DNA of 64,000 nucleotides from Caryophanales bacterium UBA2289 (GTDB lineage: Bacteria > Bacillota_I > Bacilli_A > Izemoplasmatales > Hujiaoplasmataceae): the NCBI GenBank assembly GCA_002345505.1, contig DDWJ01000018.1, positions 77,535 through 141,534 of the forward strand. The letters are read 5' to 3'. This document shows positions 47,898 through 57,490 of the stretch, one piece after another. A model generated the notes under the pieces. The model did not search any database and was not told where the DNA came from. It saw only the letters and a program-made list of their open reading frames with translations. Each line of letters begins with the position of its first letter. The first letter of the stretch is position 1. Both the position numbers and the translations under genes were made by a program.

Positions 47898-48788
47898 CTA
47901 TTGATCAACAAACTTCATCATGTAATTCCATAGTAATTGCGATATATCTGAATAACTGTCCTGATCTTCAAACAACTCATCATCCTTTGCCCAATTATGT
48001 CCAAAGCCTTCAGCTTTGACAAACATGACGATATGATTGCTTGAAGATATATATTCCTTGACAGAAATGTTTTCATTAATTGAACTTTCTATCAATGTAA
48101 AATCATTCAATACATTTATCCAAGGCTCTAACATTTCATCTAGAGCAGGCGCTCCTCCCCAACCAAAGAATCTTGTCATCGTCCCATCTATTGGTACTAC
48201 ATCATCAGCACTACCATGAAATTGAAACAAATTAGTTTCTTCTGTTATTTCGCAAGTCTCCCAAGTTTCTCCACTCATCAGTCCAGCCACACTCATATAG
48301 GCTTTAAAAGTAGAGTTTGCCTCACAGGCTAAAGTATAAGTCATGAAACCGCCGTTTGAATGACCGCCCACAAAAACAAGATTTTCATTTACTTTATATT
48401 TTTCAACCATCTCATTCACAAGCATCTTCAAAAAACCAACATCATCAACCGAGTTGAAATCCAAATTGGCATCCCAGTGATTGAATCCTAAAGTTGGTGT
48501 TCCCTGTGGATAAATCAATATTACCTTATCACGATCTGCTAACTCCCTTAATTTCGTATCTTCTACAAAATATTCTAATGTTGCTCCAAAACCATGAAGC
48601 ATCATTAATAAAGGAGCTCCTGACTTAGTTTCGCTAGGAACATATACATAATAAGATCTTTCTAATCCGTCAAATTCAGTAGTAAAAACTCGGTTTACTT
48701 CTTCAATATATGTTTTGTCCGGTTCTTTTGAACAAGAAACAAAAATTATAAAAAGCATGATTACTACTAATACTATTTTCTTAATCAA
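47898..48788 (-). CDS. Lipoprotein CE1-type esterase (PHB depolymerase/feruloyl esterase-like)
   Basis: A 296-residue lipoprotein (lipobox FVSC) with an alpha/beta-hydrolase of the LpqC/CE1 family, which includes feruloyl and acetyl-xylan esterases. The nucleophile motif is GGHSNGG, the oxyanion segment is MLHGFGA and the His is in GFGHNW. It could remove ester side groups from polysaccharides. The start is chosen as TTG 48788 behind AGAGGTGAT; a GTG two codons earlier is inside that ribosome site. Monocistronic with a strong terminator. Confidence 0.82.
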   Translation of the reverse strand: MIKKIVLVVIMLFIIFVSCSKEPDKTYIEEVNRVFTTEFDGLERSYYVYVPSETKSGAPLLMMLHGFGATLEYFVEDTKLRELADRDKVILIYPQGTPTLGFNHWDANLDFNSVDDVGFLKMLVNEMVEKYKVNENLVFVGGHSNGGFMTYTLACEANSTFKAYMSVAGLMSGETWETCEITEETNLFQFHGSADDVVPIDGTMTRFFGWGGAPALDEMLEPWINVLNDFTLIESSINENISVKEYISSSNHIVMFVKAEGFGHNWAKDDELFEDQDSYSDISQLLWNYMMKFVDQ

Positions 48789-48846
48789 AATCACCTCTCA
48801 TAATATCTATTCCGTTTATAAACTTTTTGTCCTTAAATTAATAAAA

Positions 48847-49092
48847 TTATCCGCCACCAACAAACTGTGTGAAAAATATTTCTTCATTATCTTCAATTAT
48901 TGTGTCAAAACCATGATAATGAATTGGTTTTCCTTTATAAAAAACTACCGTATATCTAAATGCTGAAAGTTTAATTTCGGGATGCTTATTAATTATTTGA
49001 TTAATTATATCATTAATACTTCCTGGTTTAACAAACTCTTCTTCAATATGATAATTACTTCTTAATAAACTATAAAAAGTTACCTTAATCAT
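48847..49092 (-). CDS. MoaD/ThiS-like sulfur carrier protein
   Basis: An 81-residue beta-grasp protein ending in the Gly-rich tail QFVGGG, which is the thiocarboxylation site in ThiS/MoaD-type sulfur carriers. ATG 49092 follows TCTGGAG at the right distance; a TTG at 49101 is too close. It overlaps the stop of the upstream ThiF-like gene by eight bases (translational coupling), so the pair should act together. No molybdopterin, thiamin or cysteine-desulfurase genes are visible nearby. Confidence 0.8.
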   Translation of the reverse strand: MIKVTFYSLLRSNYHIEEEFVKPGSINDIINQIINKHPEIKLSAFRYTVVFYKGKPIHYHGFDTIIEDNEEIFFTQFVGGG

Positions 49093-49768
49093 ATTTACCA
49101 ACTCCAGATTTTACTACTATACCATTTAATAAATCAATAATTAGTAACTCATTTAGCACAATATGTGCGTCATTCTTAATCATCTTAACAAATTCACTAA
49201 CCATAAAAGAAGCTACCGCTCCTACAATAAACGGAGGGTTTAATAATTCTGTTTCCAAGCCTTTTTCTTCATCTCCATATAGTTCTTCTAACAATGTACA
49301 TGATGGACTCATCCAACCAACCTGACCGAACCATCCCCCACAAGCTCCATGCAGTAAAGGAATATTAAGTTTATTTGATAATTTGGATAAGTAGATTTTT
49401 GTTTCTTTGTTGTCAACACAATCAATGATGTAATCACCTTTTAAATCATTAATATCTTGAATTCTTTTCTTAACACAATTTAATTCCGCTAGGGGATTAA
49501 TCTTTTTTAATTCATTACATAAAATATCGGCTTTATATTTACCTAAGTTCTCTATATTTGAAAATAGTTGACGGTTCAAGTTAGACTCAGAAAAGATATC
49601 AAAATCTACTAAAGTCATTTTTATAACACCCAATCGGATTAATTGATTAGCAACATAACCGCCTAAACCGCCTAACCCAATGATTATAACATCTGACTGT
49701 TGAAGTTTATTAAAATCTTCCTTACTTAAAACACCCATATTCATAATATATCTTTCCGGAATGCTCAT
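49085..49768 (-). CDS. ThiF/MoeB/HesA-type E1-like adenylyltransferase
   Basis: A 227-residue E1-like enzyme that adenylates the C-terminal glycine of a carrier protein. The ATP-binding motif is IIGLGGLGGYVANQL, followed by DFDIFSESNLNRQLF, both typical. The protein is short and lacks the zinc-binding CxxC pairs of MoeB. A cysteine in LLHGACGG is a candidate active-site residue. The MoaD-like gene overlaps its end. The partner pathway (thiamin, cofactor or tRNA thiolation) cannot be told from the sequence. Confidence 0.83.
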   Translation of the reverse strand: MSIPERYIMNMGVLSKEDFNKLQQSDVIIIGLGGLGGYVANQLIRLGVIKMTLVDFDIFSESNLNRQLFSNIENLGKYKADILCNELKKINPLAELNCVKKRIQDINDLKGDYIIDCVDNKETKIYLSKLSNKLNIPLLHGACGGWFGQVGWMSPSCTLLEELYGDEEKGLETELLNPPFIVGAVASFMVSEFVKMIKNDAHIVLNELLIIDLLNGIVVKSGVGKYD

Positions 49769-49787
49769 TAGAAGATTCCTCCTTTAT

Positions 49788-51203
49788 TTATAATAAATAC
49801 CGATTTGACCTAATAAAACTTATTTCATCAAAGTTATCAGGACTTATAATGCCGCTTGTGTTACCCCTTAAATTTTCATCAAAAAAGTCATAGATAACTT
49901 CTTCTAAAATCAAATTCAAGTCATTGCTATTAACTGAGCCTGAAAATCCAACTAATTTAGTTAAAGATGAAAACATATATACCATTGAAAAATCAAAATG
50001 AGTAGTTCCATCAATTTGATAAATGTAGGATGTTGCTTCACTGCTATCTACAAGAGCATACAGATTGTCGTTATTCTCTCCTGTCTCCCACTGTTCGCTT
50101 CTTAAGAATAATGAAGGTATATTTAATCCTGCATTAATATCTTCTGAATCAATTGATTCGACCCAAGCATCAAGTCCAATCAAAGCAGTAATTCTATCAT
50201 CTTTTAAGGCAGCATAAACATCTCCGCCACCACCGGTAGAATGCCCGATGACTCCAATTTTAGTAAGATCTAATTTCCGTTTAAAAATTGATAGTTCAGA
50301 GTCGCTGTTTAAAACTTCTAAATAATCGATAGTTGATATAACGTCTTCACCATAGGTAGAAACCAATCTGTTTGCATAATCAAGAAAATCAGGTGTAGAA
50401 TCTCTTGATGGTAGTGCATCCAAATTGAGATAGGCAACATCATCTTCTTCAAAAACAGTAGCTACAGAACCATAAGTATGATCGATTGAAACCACAATAT
50501 AACCAGAACTTGCAAGTTCTTCTGCAAAATCTGTATGAAGATTTCTAAAACCTCTCCATCCATGAGATATGATTACTATCGGATAATTATCTTGGACATC
50601 ACTTATAGGGGCATCAAGATATGAGTTAGAAATGACTTTAGCTGTCTGATTTAAAGCAAATGCAGGAAAACCAAAATCCTTGCTTAAAGCTTTTGAAACG
50701 GTTATACCATCTAACAACCAAGGAACTTGAACGTATCCTTCTACAGTTTCAGCTGGGTACCATATTTGCAGTTTTATTCTTCTAGTGTCATTTGGATCAT
50801 CTGTATAAATTTCTGGTCTGTCATCTTCGACAATAAATGTTTTCGTTCCGATCAAATAATCACCACTTACCTCTGGCATCTTATACTTTGGAAACGAAAA
50901 TACAAACAACCCAGAAAGCACGATGAAGATTGATGAGACAATTGTTACTAGCTTAAGTATTCTTTTTTTGATATTTACTTCTCTAATTTTAATAAAATAA
51001 CCAAAGATAATTATCGTGTCTATAGCTACATATAGCAACCATAACTGCCACTTAAGTCCAGAAAAAACTAAGTTTAAAACAGACACAACAACTATCAAAC
51101 CAAATAAGCTAAAAAATACTATTTTGTTTCTTATTCTTTTACTCATAATCAAGTAAAGAGAGATTATTGTTATTAATAATAAGAAAATTTCTAATATAAG
51201 CAT
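49788..51203 (-). CDS. Membrane-anchored alpha/beta hydrolase (PAF-acetylhydrolase-like)
   Basis: A 471-residue protein with four hydrophobic segments in the first 105 residues and an extracytoplasmic alpha/beta-hydrolase domain. The oxyanion segment is ISHGWRG and the nucleophile motif is IGHSTGGGG (Ser322), with TTHFDFSMVY likely holding the catalytic His. The pattern matches plasma PAF-acetylhydrolase-like lipases/esterases. ATG 51203 follows AGGAGAATAG. It is 19 bases upstream of the ThiF-like gene and may be cotranscribed with it. Confidence 0.82.
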   Translation of the reverse strand: MLILEIFLLLITIISLYLIMSKRIRNKIVFFSLFGLIVVVSVLNLVFSGLKWQLWLLYVAIDTIIIFGYFIKIREVNIKKRILKLVTIVSSIFIVLSGLFVFSFPKYKMPEVSGDYLIGTKTFIVEDDRPEIYTDDPNDTRRIKLQIWYPAETVEGYVQVPWLLDGITVSKALSKDFGFPAFALNQTAKVISNSYLDAPISDVQDNYPIVIISHGWRGFRNLHTDFAEELASSGYIVVSIDHTYGSVATVFEEDDVAYLNLDALPSRDSTPDFLDYANRLVSTYGEDVISTIDYLEVLNSDSELSIFKRKLDLTKIGVIGHSTGGGGDVYAALKDDRITALIGLDAWVESIDSEDINAGLNIPSLFLRSEQWETGENNDNLYALVDSSEATSYIYQIDGTTHFDFSMVYMFSSLTKLVGFSGSVNSNDLNLILEEVIYDFFDENLRGNTSGIISPDNFDEISFIRSNRYLL

Positions 51204-51412
51204 ATCTATTCTCCTAATTTGTTTTTATATTAGATATTATATCAAATATCTATATCATATATGCTTTGTAATGCGATATTTAACTAAAAATAGAGTCAAT
51301 TTAATCGCAAGTAAAAACCTTAATCTATAATGAAATAAAAAAAAATTATAAATGATTAGGCTAGGCTTATCAATTAACTTGTATGCTAAAAGACATCAGA
51401 TATAGAGTATGC

Positions 51413-51458
51413 TATAATAATTTTAAATTAGTTATTAAGGAGGAATATGCTCTATTAG
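51413..51458 (+). promoter_or_regulatory. Leader of the APC permease gene: extended -10 and three-codon ORF
   Basis: An extended -10 (TGCTATAAT; TATAAT at 51413-51418) lies upstream. An ideal ribosome site AAGGAGG (51437-51443) is followed by ATG CTC TAT TAG (51447-51458). The permease start at 51496 has no good ribosome site of its own. This layout suggests a minimal leader peptide controlling the permease, or a displaced ribosome site. Confidence 0.4.
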
Positions 51459-51495
51459 TACAAAACGATTTGATTTTAGAGTATAAAACTTAGAT

Positions 51496-52884
51496 ATGGA
51501 AAATAAAGAAGTTGTAATGAAAAGATCCATTGGTTTATTCGGTGGAATATCGATATTAACAGGAATTATGGTTGGTTCAGGAATTTTCTTCATCGGATCA
51601 TATGTTTTGATGAGAACAAATTTTTCAAGTGGAACAAGTCTATTAGTCTGGCTTATTGGCGGACTTGTTACATTATTATATGGTTTAATTTATGCGGAGT
51701 TGGTCGCAATGATGCCTAAAGCCGGAGGTTATTATGTTTATTTACGGGATGCATTTGGTAAACCAGTTGGTTTCTTAAGTGGTTTTGTCAACTTTGTACT
51801 CGCATCAAGCGGAACCATAGCAGCCTTAGCTATCGCATTTAGTTTGATATTAAGCAATGTGTTATCATTACTGTTTGGAATTACAATGTCAACTATTGTC
51901 ATGACAATCATATCTATCTTAATGATTGTTGGATTATCCGTTGTTAACTTCTTCGGAATAAAAATTGGGGCCCTTGTTCAAAAAGTATTTTTGGTCATTA
52001 AAATGATCCCGATACTTCTGATTATCATCTTAGGTATATTCCTTGGTACAAATTCAGTATCCTTATCAATTGACTTTGGTCAAATGAACTTTTTTGATAT
52101 ATTGACTATGATTGGTTATGCCGTTATCGCAACTTTTTGGGCTTATGAAGGATGGACAAACTTAAATAGTGTAGCTGAAGAGGTCAAAAAACCGGGAAGA
52201 AACATTCCTTGGTCATTAATCTTGTCAATCGCTTCAGTTACATTGCTATATGTATTCTATCAATTTTCAACATTTAGAGTATTACCGATAGCTGACTTAC
52301 AAGCGTTAATCGAATCAGGAAACATTTATACTGGTATCAATGCAGGATTTGTTCTATTAGGCAATGTAGGAATGTATCTTGTTATGATTACGATGTTATT
52401 AAGTGTTTTGGGAGCGCTGAATGGATCAATTATCGTATTTCCAAGAGTATATTATGCAATGAGTAAAGACGGTTTGTTATTTGATAAGTTCAAAGAACTA
52501 CATCCAAAATACAAAACTCCAATGTTTGCTATTATCGGTTCAGCAATTATGTCAATCATTCTATTAGTGTTTGGTTTGGATGACTTAATATCGCTAATTG
52601 CATTTTCCGGATTACTATTCAATGGGTTAATCTTCATTAGTTTATTTATCTTTAGAAAGAAATATCCAAACAAAGAAAGACCATATAAAGTATGGGGGTA
52701 TCCAGTTCTACCTGCGCTTACTATTCTTATTACAGGACTATTATTAGTAGCTGTTTATGTTGAAGATATTAGATCTTCACTCATAGGTACTGGAGTCTTG
52801 CTGATAGGATTGCCTGTTTATTACTTGATTCAGTATTTTAGAAACAAAAAAACAAATGATGAAAAACAAAGAACGCAACAATAA
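51496..52884 (+). CDS. APC family amino acid permease
   Basis: A 462-residue amino acid/polyamine/organocation permease with 12 hydrophobic segments. The first-helix motif is GIMVGSGIFFIGSYV, and ATFWAYEGWTNLNSVAEEVKK is the typical helix-6 region. The pattern is closest to the LAT/serine-threonine exchanger group. The substrate is not readable. It starts at ATG 51496, 37 bases after the leader ORF stop; an in-frame stop at 51484-51486 rules out a longer N-terminus. The stop codon lies inside a terminator hairpin. Confidence 0.88.
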   Translation: MENKEVVMKRSIGLFGGISILTGIMVGSGIFFIGSYVLMRTNFSSGTSLLVWLIGGLVTLLYGLIYAELVAMMPKAGGYYVYLRDAFGKPVGFLSGFVNFVLASSGTIAALAIAFSLILSNVLSLLFGITMSTIVMTIISILMIVGLSVVNFFGIKIGALVQKVFLVIKMIPILLIIILGIFLGTNSVSLSIDFGQMNFFDILTMIGYAVIATFWAYEGWTNLNSVAEEVKKPGRNIPWSLILSIASVTLLYVFYQFSTFRVLPIADLQALIESGNIYTGINAGFVLLGNVGMYLVMITMLLSVLGALNGSIIVFPRVYYAMSKDGLLFDKFKELHPKYKTPMFAIIGSAIMSIILLVFGLDDLISLIAFSGLLFNGLIFISLFIFRKKYPNKERPYKVWGYPVLPALTILITGLLLVAVYVEDIRSSLIGTGVLLIGLPVYYLIQYFRNKKTNDEKQRTQQ

Positions 52885-52900
52885 GTTGCGCTCTTTTTTT
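52871..52900 (+). terminator. Terminator of the APC permease gene
   Basis: CGCAAC (52874-52879) pairs with GTTGCG (52885-52890), extended by outer GA/TC pairs and followed by a T run. It overlaps the last codons of the permease. Confidence 0.8.
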
Positions 52901-52911
52901 AAATTTGTTTA

Positions 52912-53253
52912 TTAACTTTTAAGGTGTTTAGTAATGAATAATGATCCTGATGTAAGCAATGGAACTTCAACAATCACCATAGTCAACCAATTCTCAAAAC
53001 CATTTCTATAGAACTTAAAAAGAAAGAATAGACCAATCGCAAACGCAAACATGATAATGCCAAGGATTAGCTCTTTCTTCCAAAGTAATAAAACAACAGT
53101 AATCAATACAATTCCCGGAATTGAATTTATTAAAAACTCTAGTAACATATTCCAGAAGGTATCTGTTCCATCAAATGAGTCGATAGACATTAAAATGAAA
53201 AAAACTCCAAGCAAGATAATCAAGTACTTGCAGACTTTAACTAGTATTTTCAT
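52912..53253 (-). CDS. Small membrane protein of unknown function
   Basis: A 113-residue membrane protein with about four hydrophobic segments (one directly at the N-terminus: LIILLGVFFILMSI). I do not recognise it. It starts at ATG 53253 behind GGAGGTAAAAT. It converges with the APC gene and stands alone. Confidence 0.55.
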   Translation of the reverse strand: MKILVKVCKYLIILLGVFFILMSIDSFDGTDTFWNMLLEFLINSIPGIVLITVVLLLWKKELILGIIMFAFAIGLFFLFKFYRNGFENWLTMVIVEVPLLTSGSLFITKHLKS

Positions 53254-53307
53254 AATTTTACCTCCTACGACTTCATTATATTACTTTTCTTCTTATTTAC
53301 AACAAAA

Positions 53308-53340
53308 AACCCTGAATCAAGTCAATCTCGAAACAGGGTT
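53308..53340 (-). terminator. Terminator after DUF1801 gene
   Basis: AACCCTG (53308-53314) pairs with CAGGGTT (53334-53340), followed by a T-rich run on the minus strand. Confidence 0.7.
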
Positions 53341-53412
53341 CAATAATTATTCGATTAGTTTATATAAAATCTAAATGTTAAAATGTGGTATAGCTATGTT
53401 TACCGTATTCAA

Positions 53413-53787
53413 TTACATATGCAATCCATTAATCTGTTTAAACCGATATCTTACCATTTCTATAATAAGTTCCTTTGGCAATTCTTTGTCTAAAGGAAAC
53501 TGAACTGAACCTTTTCCTCTTTTATAACTAGATAGTTTTTTCTCAAAAAACTCAATCGTCGCAGGATGAGGATAAAATCCCACATGTTTCTTAAAACCTG
53601 CTATCATTATCTGATCTTCCATTTTTCCATCTTTGATTAAGGTAAAAGCCGGTACTCCATAAGTAAATAACTCTTTAGCATTTGGTACAACACTTAAAAT
53701 ACATTCTTTTAACTCATAAAGCTTTTTCCTGGTTTCATCTGGAAACTCATCAATATAAGCATTTATAGAATTATATTTCTTAGCCAT
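53413..53787 (-). CDS. DUF1801 (YdhG-like) protein
   Basis: A 124-residue soluble protein of the YdhG/DUF1801 family. The IDEFPDETRKKLYELKECI start, the YGVPAFTL stretch and KHVGFYPHP are the family signature; the later KGSVQFPLDKELP is also conserved. The function is unknown (a possible iron- or stress-related role has been proposed for relatives). ATG 53787 follows TAAGAGGTATT. A single gene. Confidence 0.87.
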   Translation of the reverse strand: MAKKYNSINAYIDEFPDETRKKLYELKECILSVVPNAKELFTYGVPAFTLIKDGKMEDQIMIAGFKKHVGFYPHPATIEFFEKKLSSYKRGKGSVQFPLDKELPKELIIEMVRYRFKQINGLHM

Positions 53788-53890
53788 AATTAATACCTCT
53801 TAATTGCTTTTATATTTTTTTATGATTAAACAACTTGTTTGTTATAACTTACTTTCTATCTATCTTTCTGTTTTTATGCAGATATTACCT

Positions 53891-54709
53891 TTATACACCT
53901 GAGTCTTTTAGAGCTTGAATAAAATTAGAGAAAAACTCTTTGGTTTTGCTAGTAAACTTATATTGAAATAAATTGATATATACAATATCATACTGAAATC
54001 CGAAATTACTTTCACCTTTTATATTATATTTCTTCAATAGATATCTGGATAAGAAAATACAAACAAATAAACCAATAGTAATCAATAAAATAGGAACTTT
54101 AACAAACAAACTTATCGATGGATTAAAAACAACTAGAAAAGTAATGATTAAGCTTAAAGAAAACAAAAAGATTGAGTAAAAGAACGAACTATATAATAAC
54201 TTATAGTTTTTTAGATATTTGATATGTCTTGAAATATACTCTTCTTTACGAGATGCATCATCTTTATCAAGAGTTCTAAGATATACAAAAGAGCCCTCAG
54301 AATTCTTAAAATCAATTTGAAAGAATCCAGAACTTATATATTCCTCAGTAATAGGACTTTGTGTAATGATTGCTAATCCACTATATTTGGTTGTTTGGAT
54401 TAATAAATCGCATATAGAACTATAGATTTCAATTAATTTGTATTTGTCTTCAAGATAAATAAACTGTAAAATCTGATGATAGTAAAAAGTTCGATTAGAG
54501 CAAACAACTATACCAAAAGGATATCCTCCATCATAAGCAATAAAAACCTTTGTTTTATAATTTGAGATTTCATACATTATTTTTTCATAGATTTCATCAT
54601 TAGATGATTTGTCTTCTGATATATGATTTAATACATAATTAGAAACTAAATTTCTATTATTATCATCACTTGAATCATGATCATATTCAACTAATCTATA
54701 CTCGTTCAT
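53891..54709 (-). CDS. GNAT-like protein with two membrane segments
   Basis: A 272-residue protein. The N-terminal half (1-150) looks like a degenerate acetyltransferase fold: VFIAYDGGYPFGIVVCSNRTFYY, then a helix and EEYISSGFFQID. Two membrane segments follow (about 172-196 and 200-220) with a short soluble tail. The acetyl-CoA motif Q/RxxGxG is not visible, so activity is doubtful. It starts at ATG 54709 with AAGGAGATT. It lies just downstream of the Sau3AI-type endonuclease gene, on the same strand with a 53-base gap, at the left edge of the defence region; a link is only inferred. Confidence 0.5.
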   Translation of the reverse strand: MNEYRLVEYDHDSSDDNNRNLVSNYVLNHISEDKSSNDEIYEKIMYEISNYKTKVFIAYDGGYPFGIVVCSNRTFYYHQILQFIYLEDKYKLIEIYSSICDLLIQTTKYSGLAIITQSPITEEYISSGFFQIDFKNSEGSFVYLRTLDKDDASRKEEYISRHIKYLKNYKLLYSSFFYSIFLFSLSLIITFLVVFNPSISLFVKVPILLITIGLFVCIFLSRYLLKKYNIKGESNFGFQYDIVYINLFQYKFTSKTKEFFSNFIQALKDSGV

Positions 54710-54762
54710 GTTTTAATCTCCTTGGCATTTGTTTATCTAGGATAAATATGTACTTTTAAATG

Positions 54763-56133
54763 TTATTGCTTAATGATACTACTAATATAGTCATTGTTTA
54801 GCCAGAAACATTGTTTAGTAAAATTTTTAAGTTTTGTAACTTTGTCGGAAACTGGCAAACAATAAACATCTAGACTATTTCTCGCATGTGGTCTTACGTG
54901 AACATAACGATTATAATCCTTACTTGGAAAATTAGTTATTCTTCTTCCTTTATTATCAACATATCTTACAATGTTTCCTTGTTTAATTAAATTCTTAGTA
55001 TAATTATAAACTTTTCTTAACTCTTCATCAATAATCATCATTGGTAGATTCCAGAGTTTAATGCGAGAAAAATACAACTCATCGCTTTCATTATATTCGA
55101 AAATAACAAAGAGAAATTTTTTTGATGTAAAATATCCATATACTTCAGATTCTTCAAACTCATGGTCAAAGATTTCTGTAAACTTGAAAGTCGGAAATGA
55201 CATACTTTCAGTTATCTCTCCGTTATTTTTTAGCCGAATAAATTTTGGTACAATATCAGCTTTAAGAAATTCATCGGTCTTTGATATTTTACCTTTAACA
55301 CCGAGCATTTTGCCAAATAATATTTCGTTGATAGCTTTTGAAGAGCCAGAAACTCCAAATAGATTTCGCAGCTCTTTTTCAGTTTTTCCAAAATACTCTT
55401 TTATTCTTAGAATTATATTTTGTTCGAATGATAATGACTCATTTAAGTCTTTATCTATAAAAATTGATTCATTTTTCTCAGAAGTGAGGATTTCTCGAAT
55501 CTTTTGTGTCATAAATGTCGTTTTAAATGAATAAGCTCTTTGCTTAGCTCTTATATCACTAAATGGTTGCTCTCTGAAACTAGAAAGTGCTGTCGCTCCC
55601 TTTGTACAAGCGCCTAAATACATTGTGTCAGCTTCTGAAATTTCATGCGCTCTTCCTTCTAATATTTTTTGTTTTATTATCTCAAAATCCTGCATGATTA
55701 TTTTAAGTTCGTTCTTATCATAATGCATTTCATAAACATGACTTAACTTGAAGTCTTTTCTATCTAAGTTTTCAATATGTTCATACAAGAAAAGAAGCAA
55801 ACTAGAATTTTTCTCCCAAAAACTACTTTCATAAAAAGAGTATTTATACTCTTTCATATAATTAATAATATTTAAAACTAATCTCTCTTTTGCTGAATAA
55901 GAGCCATTTTTATTTTTCTTATAAGGAGTTACTTTTACTTCCATGTCAATTTCTGGCAAATCCTTTTGCGAGCTACTATTTCTAGAGTACCCCAAAACAT
56001 TTTCTTCAATAACATGGCCTAAAGCACCTTTATTGCCTTCTTCTGATAAAATAAATAATTTATCAATTTCATCAAAAGATCTACCAATATAGCTTTTAGA
56101 ATTTTCTATTATCTTTTCTTTCTTTTTATTCAT
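54763..56133 (-). CDS. Sau3AI/MutH-type type II restriction endonuclease
   Basis: A 456-residue restriction enzyme like Sau3AI, which cuts GATC. The MutH-type catalytic centre is in the first 70 residues: Asp58 in KDLPEID, then Glu65-Val66-Lys67 seven residues on, matching D-x6-E-x-K of MutH; Glu43 or Glu44 upstream is the fourth residue. GRAHEISEADTMYLGACTKG is the second family motif. The C-terminal half is the allosteric Sau3AI-type domain that contacts a second site. It is divergent from the methyltransferase gene, sharing a 109-base intergenic control region. GATC specificity is inferred from family membership. Confidence 0.88.
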   Translation of the reverse strand: MNKKKEKIIENSKSYIGRSFDEIDKLFILSEEGNKGALGHVIEENVLGYSRNSSSQKDLPEIDMEVKVTPYKKNKNGSYSAKERLVLNIINYMKEYKYSFYESSFWEKNSSLLLFLYEHIENLDRKDFKLSHVYEMHYDKNELKIIMQDFEIIKQKILEGRAHEISEADTMYLGACTKGATALSSFREQPFSDIRAKQRAYSFKTTFMTQKIREILTSEKNESIFIDKDLNESLSFEQNIILRIKEYFGKTEKELRNLFGVSGSSKAINEILFGKMLGVKGKISKTDEFLKADIVPKFIRLKNNGEITESMSFPTFKFTEIFDHEFEESEVYGYFTSKKFLFVIFEYNESDELYFSRIKLWNLPMMIIDEELRKVYNYTKNLIKQGNIVRYVDNKGRRITNFPSKDYNRYVHVRPHARNSLDVYCLPVSDKVTKLKNFTKQCFWLNNDYISSIIKQ

Positions 56134-56242
56134 GTTTAAAAATCACTTCTTTCTGTATTTATATAAAAAAATTAATATTTCGATCTTTACTTAGTTCCTT
56201 GTTTTTGATATAATTATAGCAACATGGAAAGCAAGGGATATT

Positions 56243-57487
56243 ATGGAAAAGACAGTAATCGAGTTATTTGCAGGCGTTGGTGGATTTAGGGTTGGATTAA
56301 ATGAAATATCATCAATAGACAAAAATGGTAGAGCTTTTGAAAAAAATAATTTTGATTTTGTTTGGGCTAATCAATGGGAACCATCTACTAAAGTACAACC
56401 AGCTTTTGATTGTTATACCAAACGTTTCGGAGAATCTGATAAACATGTAAACAAAGATATAGCTACCGTTGATGTTAAAGATATCCCTAATCATAGTTTG
56501 CTCGTTGGAGGATTTCCTTGTCAAGACTACTCAGTGGCTAGAACTAAGTCTGGAGAAAAAGGTATACAAGGGAAAAAAGGCGTTTTATGGTGGGAGATTG
56601 TAAGAATCCTAGAAGCTAAAAACCCACCTTTTGTTCTCCTAGAAAATGTTGATAGACTTTTAAAATCACCAGCCAAACAAAGAGGTAGAGATTTTGGAGT
56701 TATGTTATGGACATTATCTGATTTGGGTTATGGTGTTGAATGGAGAGTTATAAATGCAGCTGAATATGGTCATCCTCAAAGACGTAGGCGAGTTTTTATT
56801 TTTGCATTCCATAATACCACTAAATATTATAAGAGTTTAGCAAACTTAAATCATCAAGATATTTTAATTAGTCATGGTTTATTTGCTCAAAAGTTTCCTA
56901 TTAAAAATCTCGATAAAATTCATTCAGAATCCATATTTTCTAAATATAAAGATCTTATTGTTGTTTCGGATAAATTTAAATTTGCTTTTGAAACATGTGG
57001 TCTGTTTATAGAGCATTCATTAACTACTGCGAAATATGAAGCCAATAGTTCTAAAGAATTTCAACTCAAAAATCTATTAATTGCCGAAGTAACAGATAAA
57101 AAATACTATCTTTCTGAAAATGAAAAAGAGAAATTTGCTTTTTTAAAGAATTCCAAGAAAATTCCGAGAAAAAGACCAGATGGATCTGATTACTTCTACT
57201 CTGAAGGCAAAATGTCTTTCCCGGACAGTCTAAACTCTCCAGGCAGAACTATGTTGACTAGTGAAGGTTCAATTAATAGAAGCACACATGTTGTCGAAGA
57301 TTTAACAAGTAAGAATTTAAGGATTTTAACTCCAATTGAATGTGAGAGATTGAACCAGTTTCCAGACAACTGGACTAACACGGGAATGACAGATAAAAAA
57401 AGATATTTTATGATGGGTAACGCTTTAGTTTGTGGAATAATTAAAAAAATAGGAAAGTCATTATCAAGTATAATAGAAAATGAATAG
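56243..57487 (+). CDS. DNA cytosine-5 methyltransferase
   Basis: A 414-residue C5-cytosine methyltransferase with all main motifs in order: FAGVGGFRVGL (I), GGFPCQDYSV with catalytic Cys93 (IV), LLENVDRLLKSPA (VI), QRRRRVFIFAF (VIII), LTPIECERLNQFPDNW (IX) and MGNALVCG (X). The target domain between VIII and IX is about 100 residues. Paired with a Sau3AI-type nuclease, it probably modifies GATC at cytosine. It starts at ATG 56243 after AAGGGATATT. It is the only methyltransferase seen next to two nuclease genes. Confidence 0.92.
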   Translation: MEKTVIELFAGVGGFRVGLNEISSIDKNGRAFEKNNFDFVWANQWEPSTKVQPAFDCYTKRFGESDKHVNKDIATVDVKDIPNHSLLVGGFPCQDYSVARTKSGEKGIQGKKGVLWWEIVRILEAKNPPFVLLENVDRLLKSPAKQRGRDFGVMLWTLSDLGYGVEWRVINAAEYGHPQRRRRVFIFAFHNTTKYYKSLANLNHQDILISHGLFAQKFPIKNLDKIHSESIFSKYKDLIVVSDKFKFAFETCGLFIEHSLTTAKYEANSSKEFQLKNLLIAEVTDKKYYLSENEKEKFAFLKNSKKIPRKRPDGSDYFYSEGKMSFPDSLNSPGRTMLTSEGSINRSTHVVEDLTSKNLRILTPIECERLNQFPDNWTNTGMTDKKRYFMMGNALVCGIIKKIGKSLSSIIENE

Positions 57488-57490
57488 TCA

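Noticed and set aside
55061..55534. 157-codon plus-strand frame opposite the Sau3AI-type gene
   Set aside because: It overlaps a well-supported gene on the other strand and resembles no protein.
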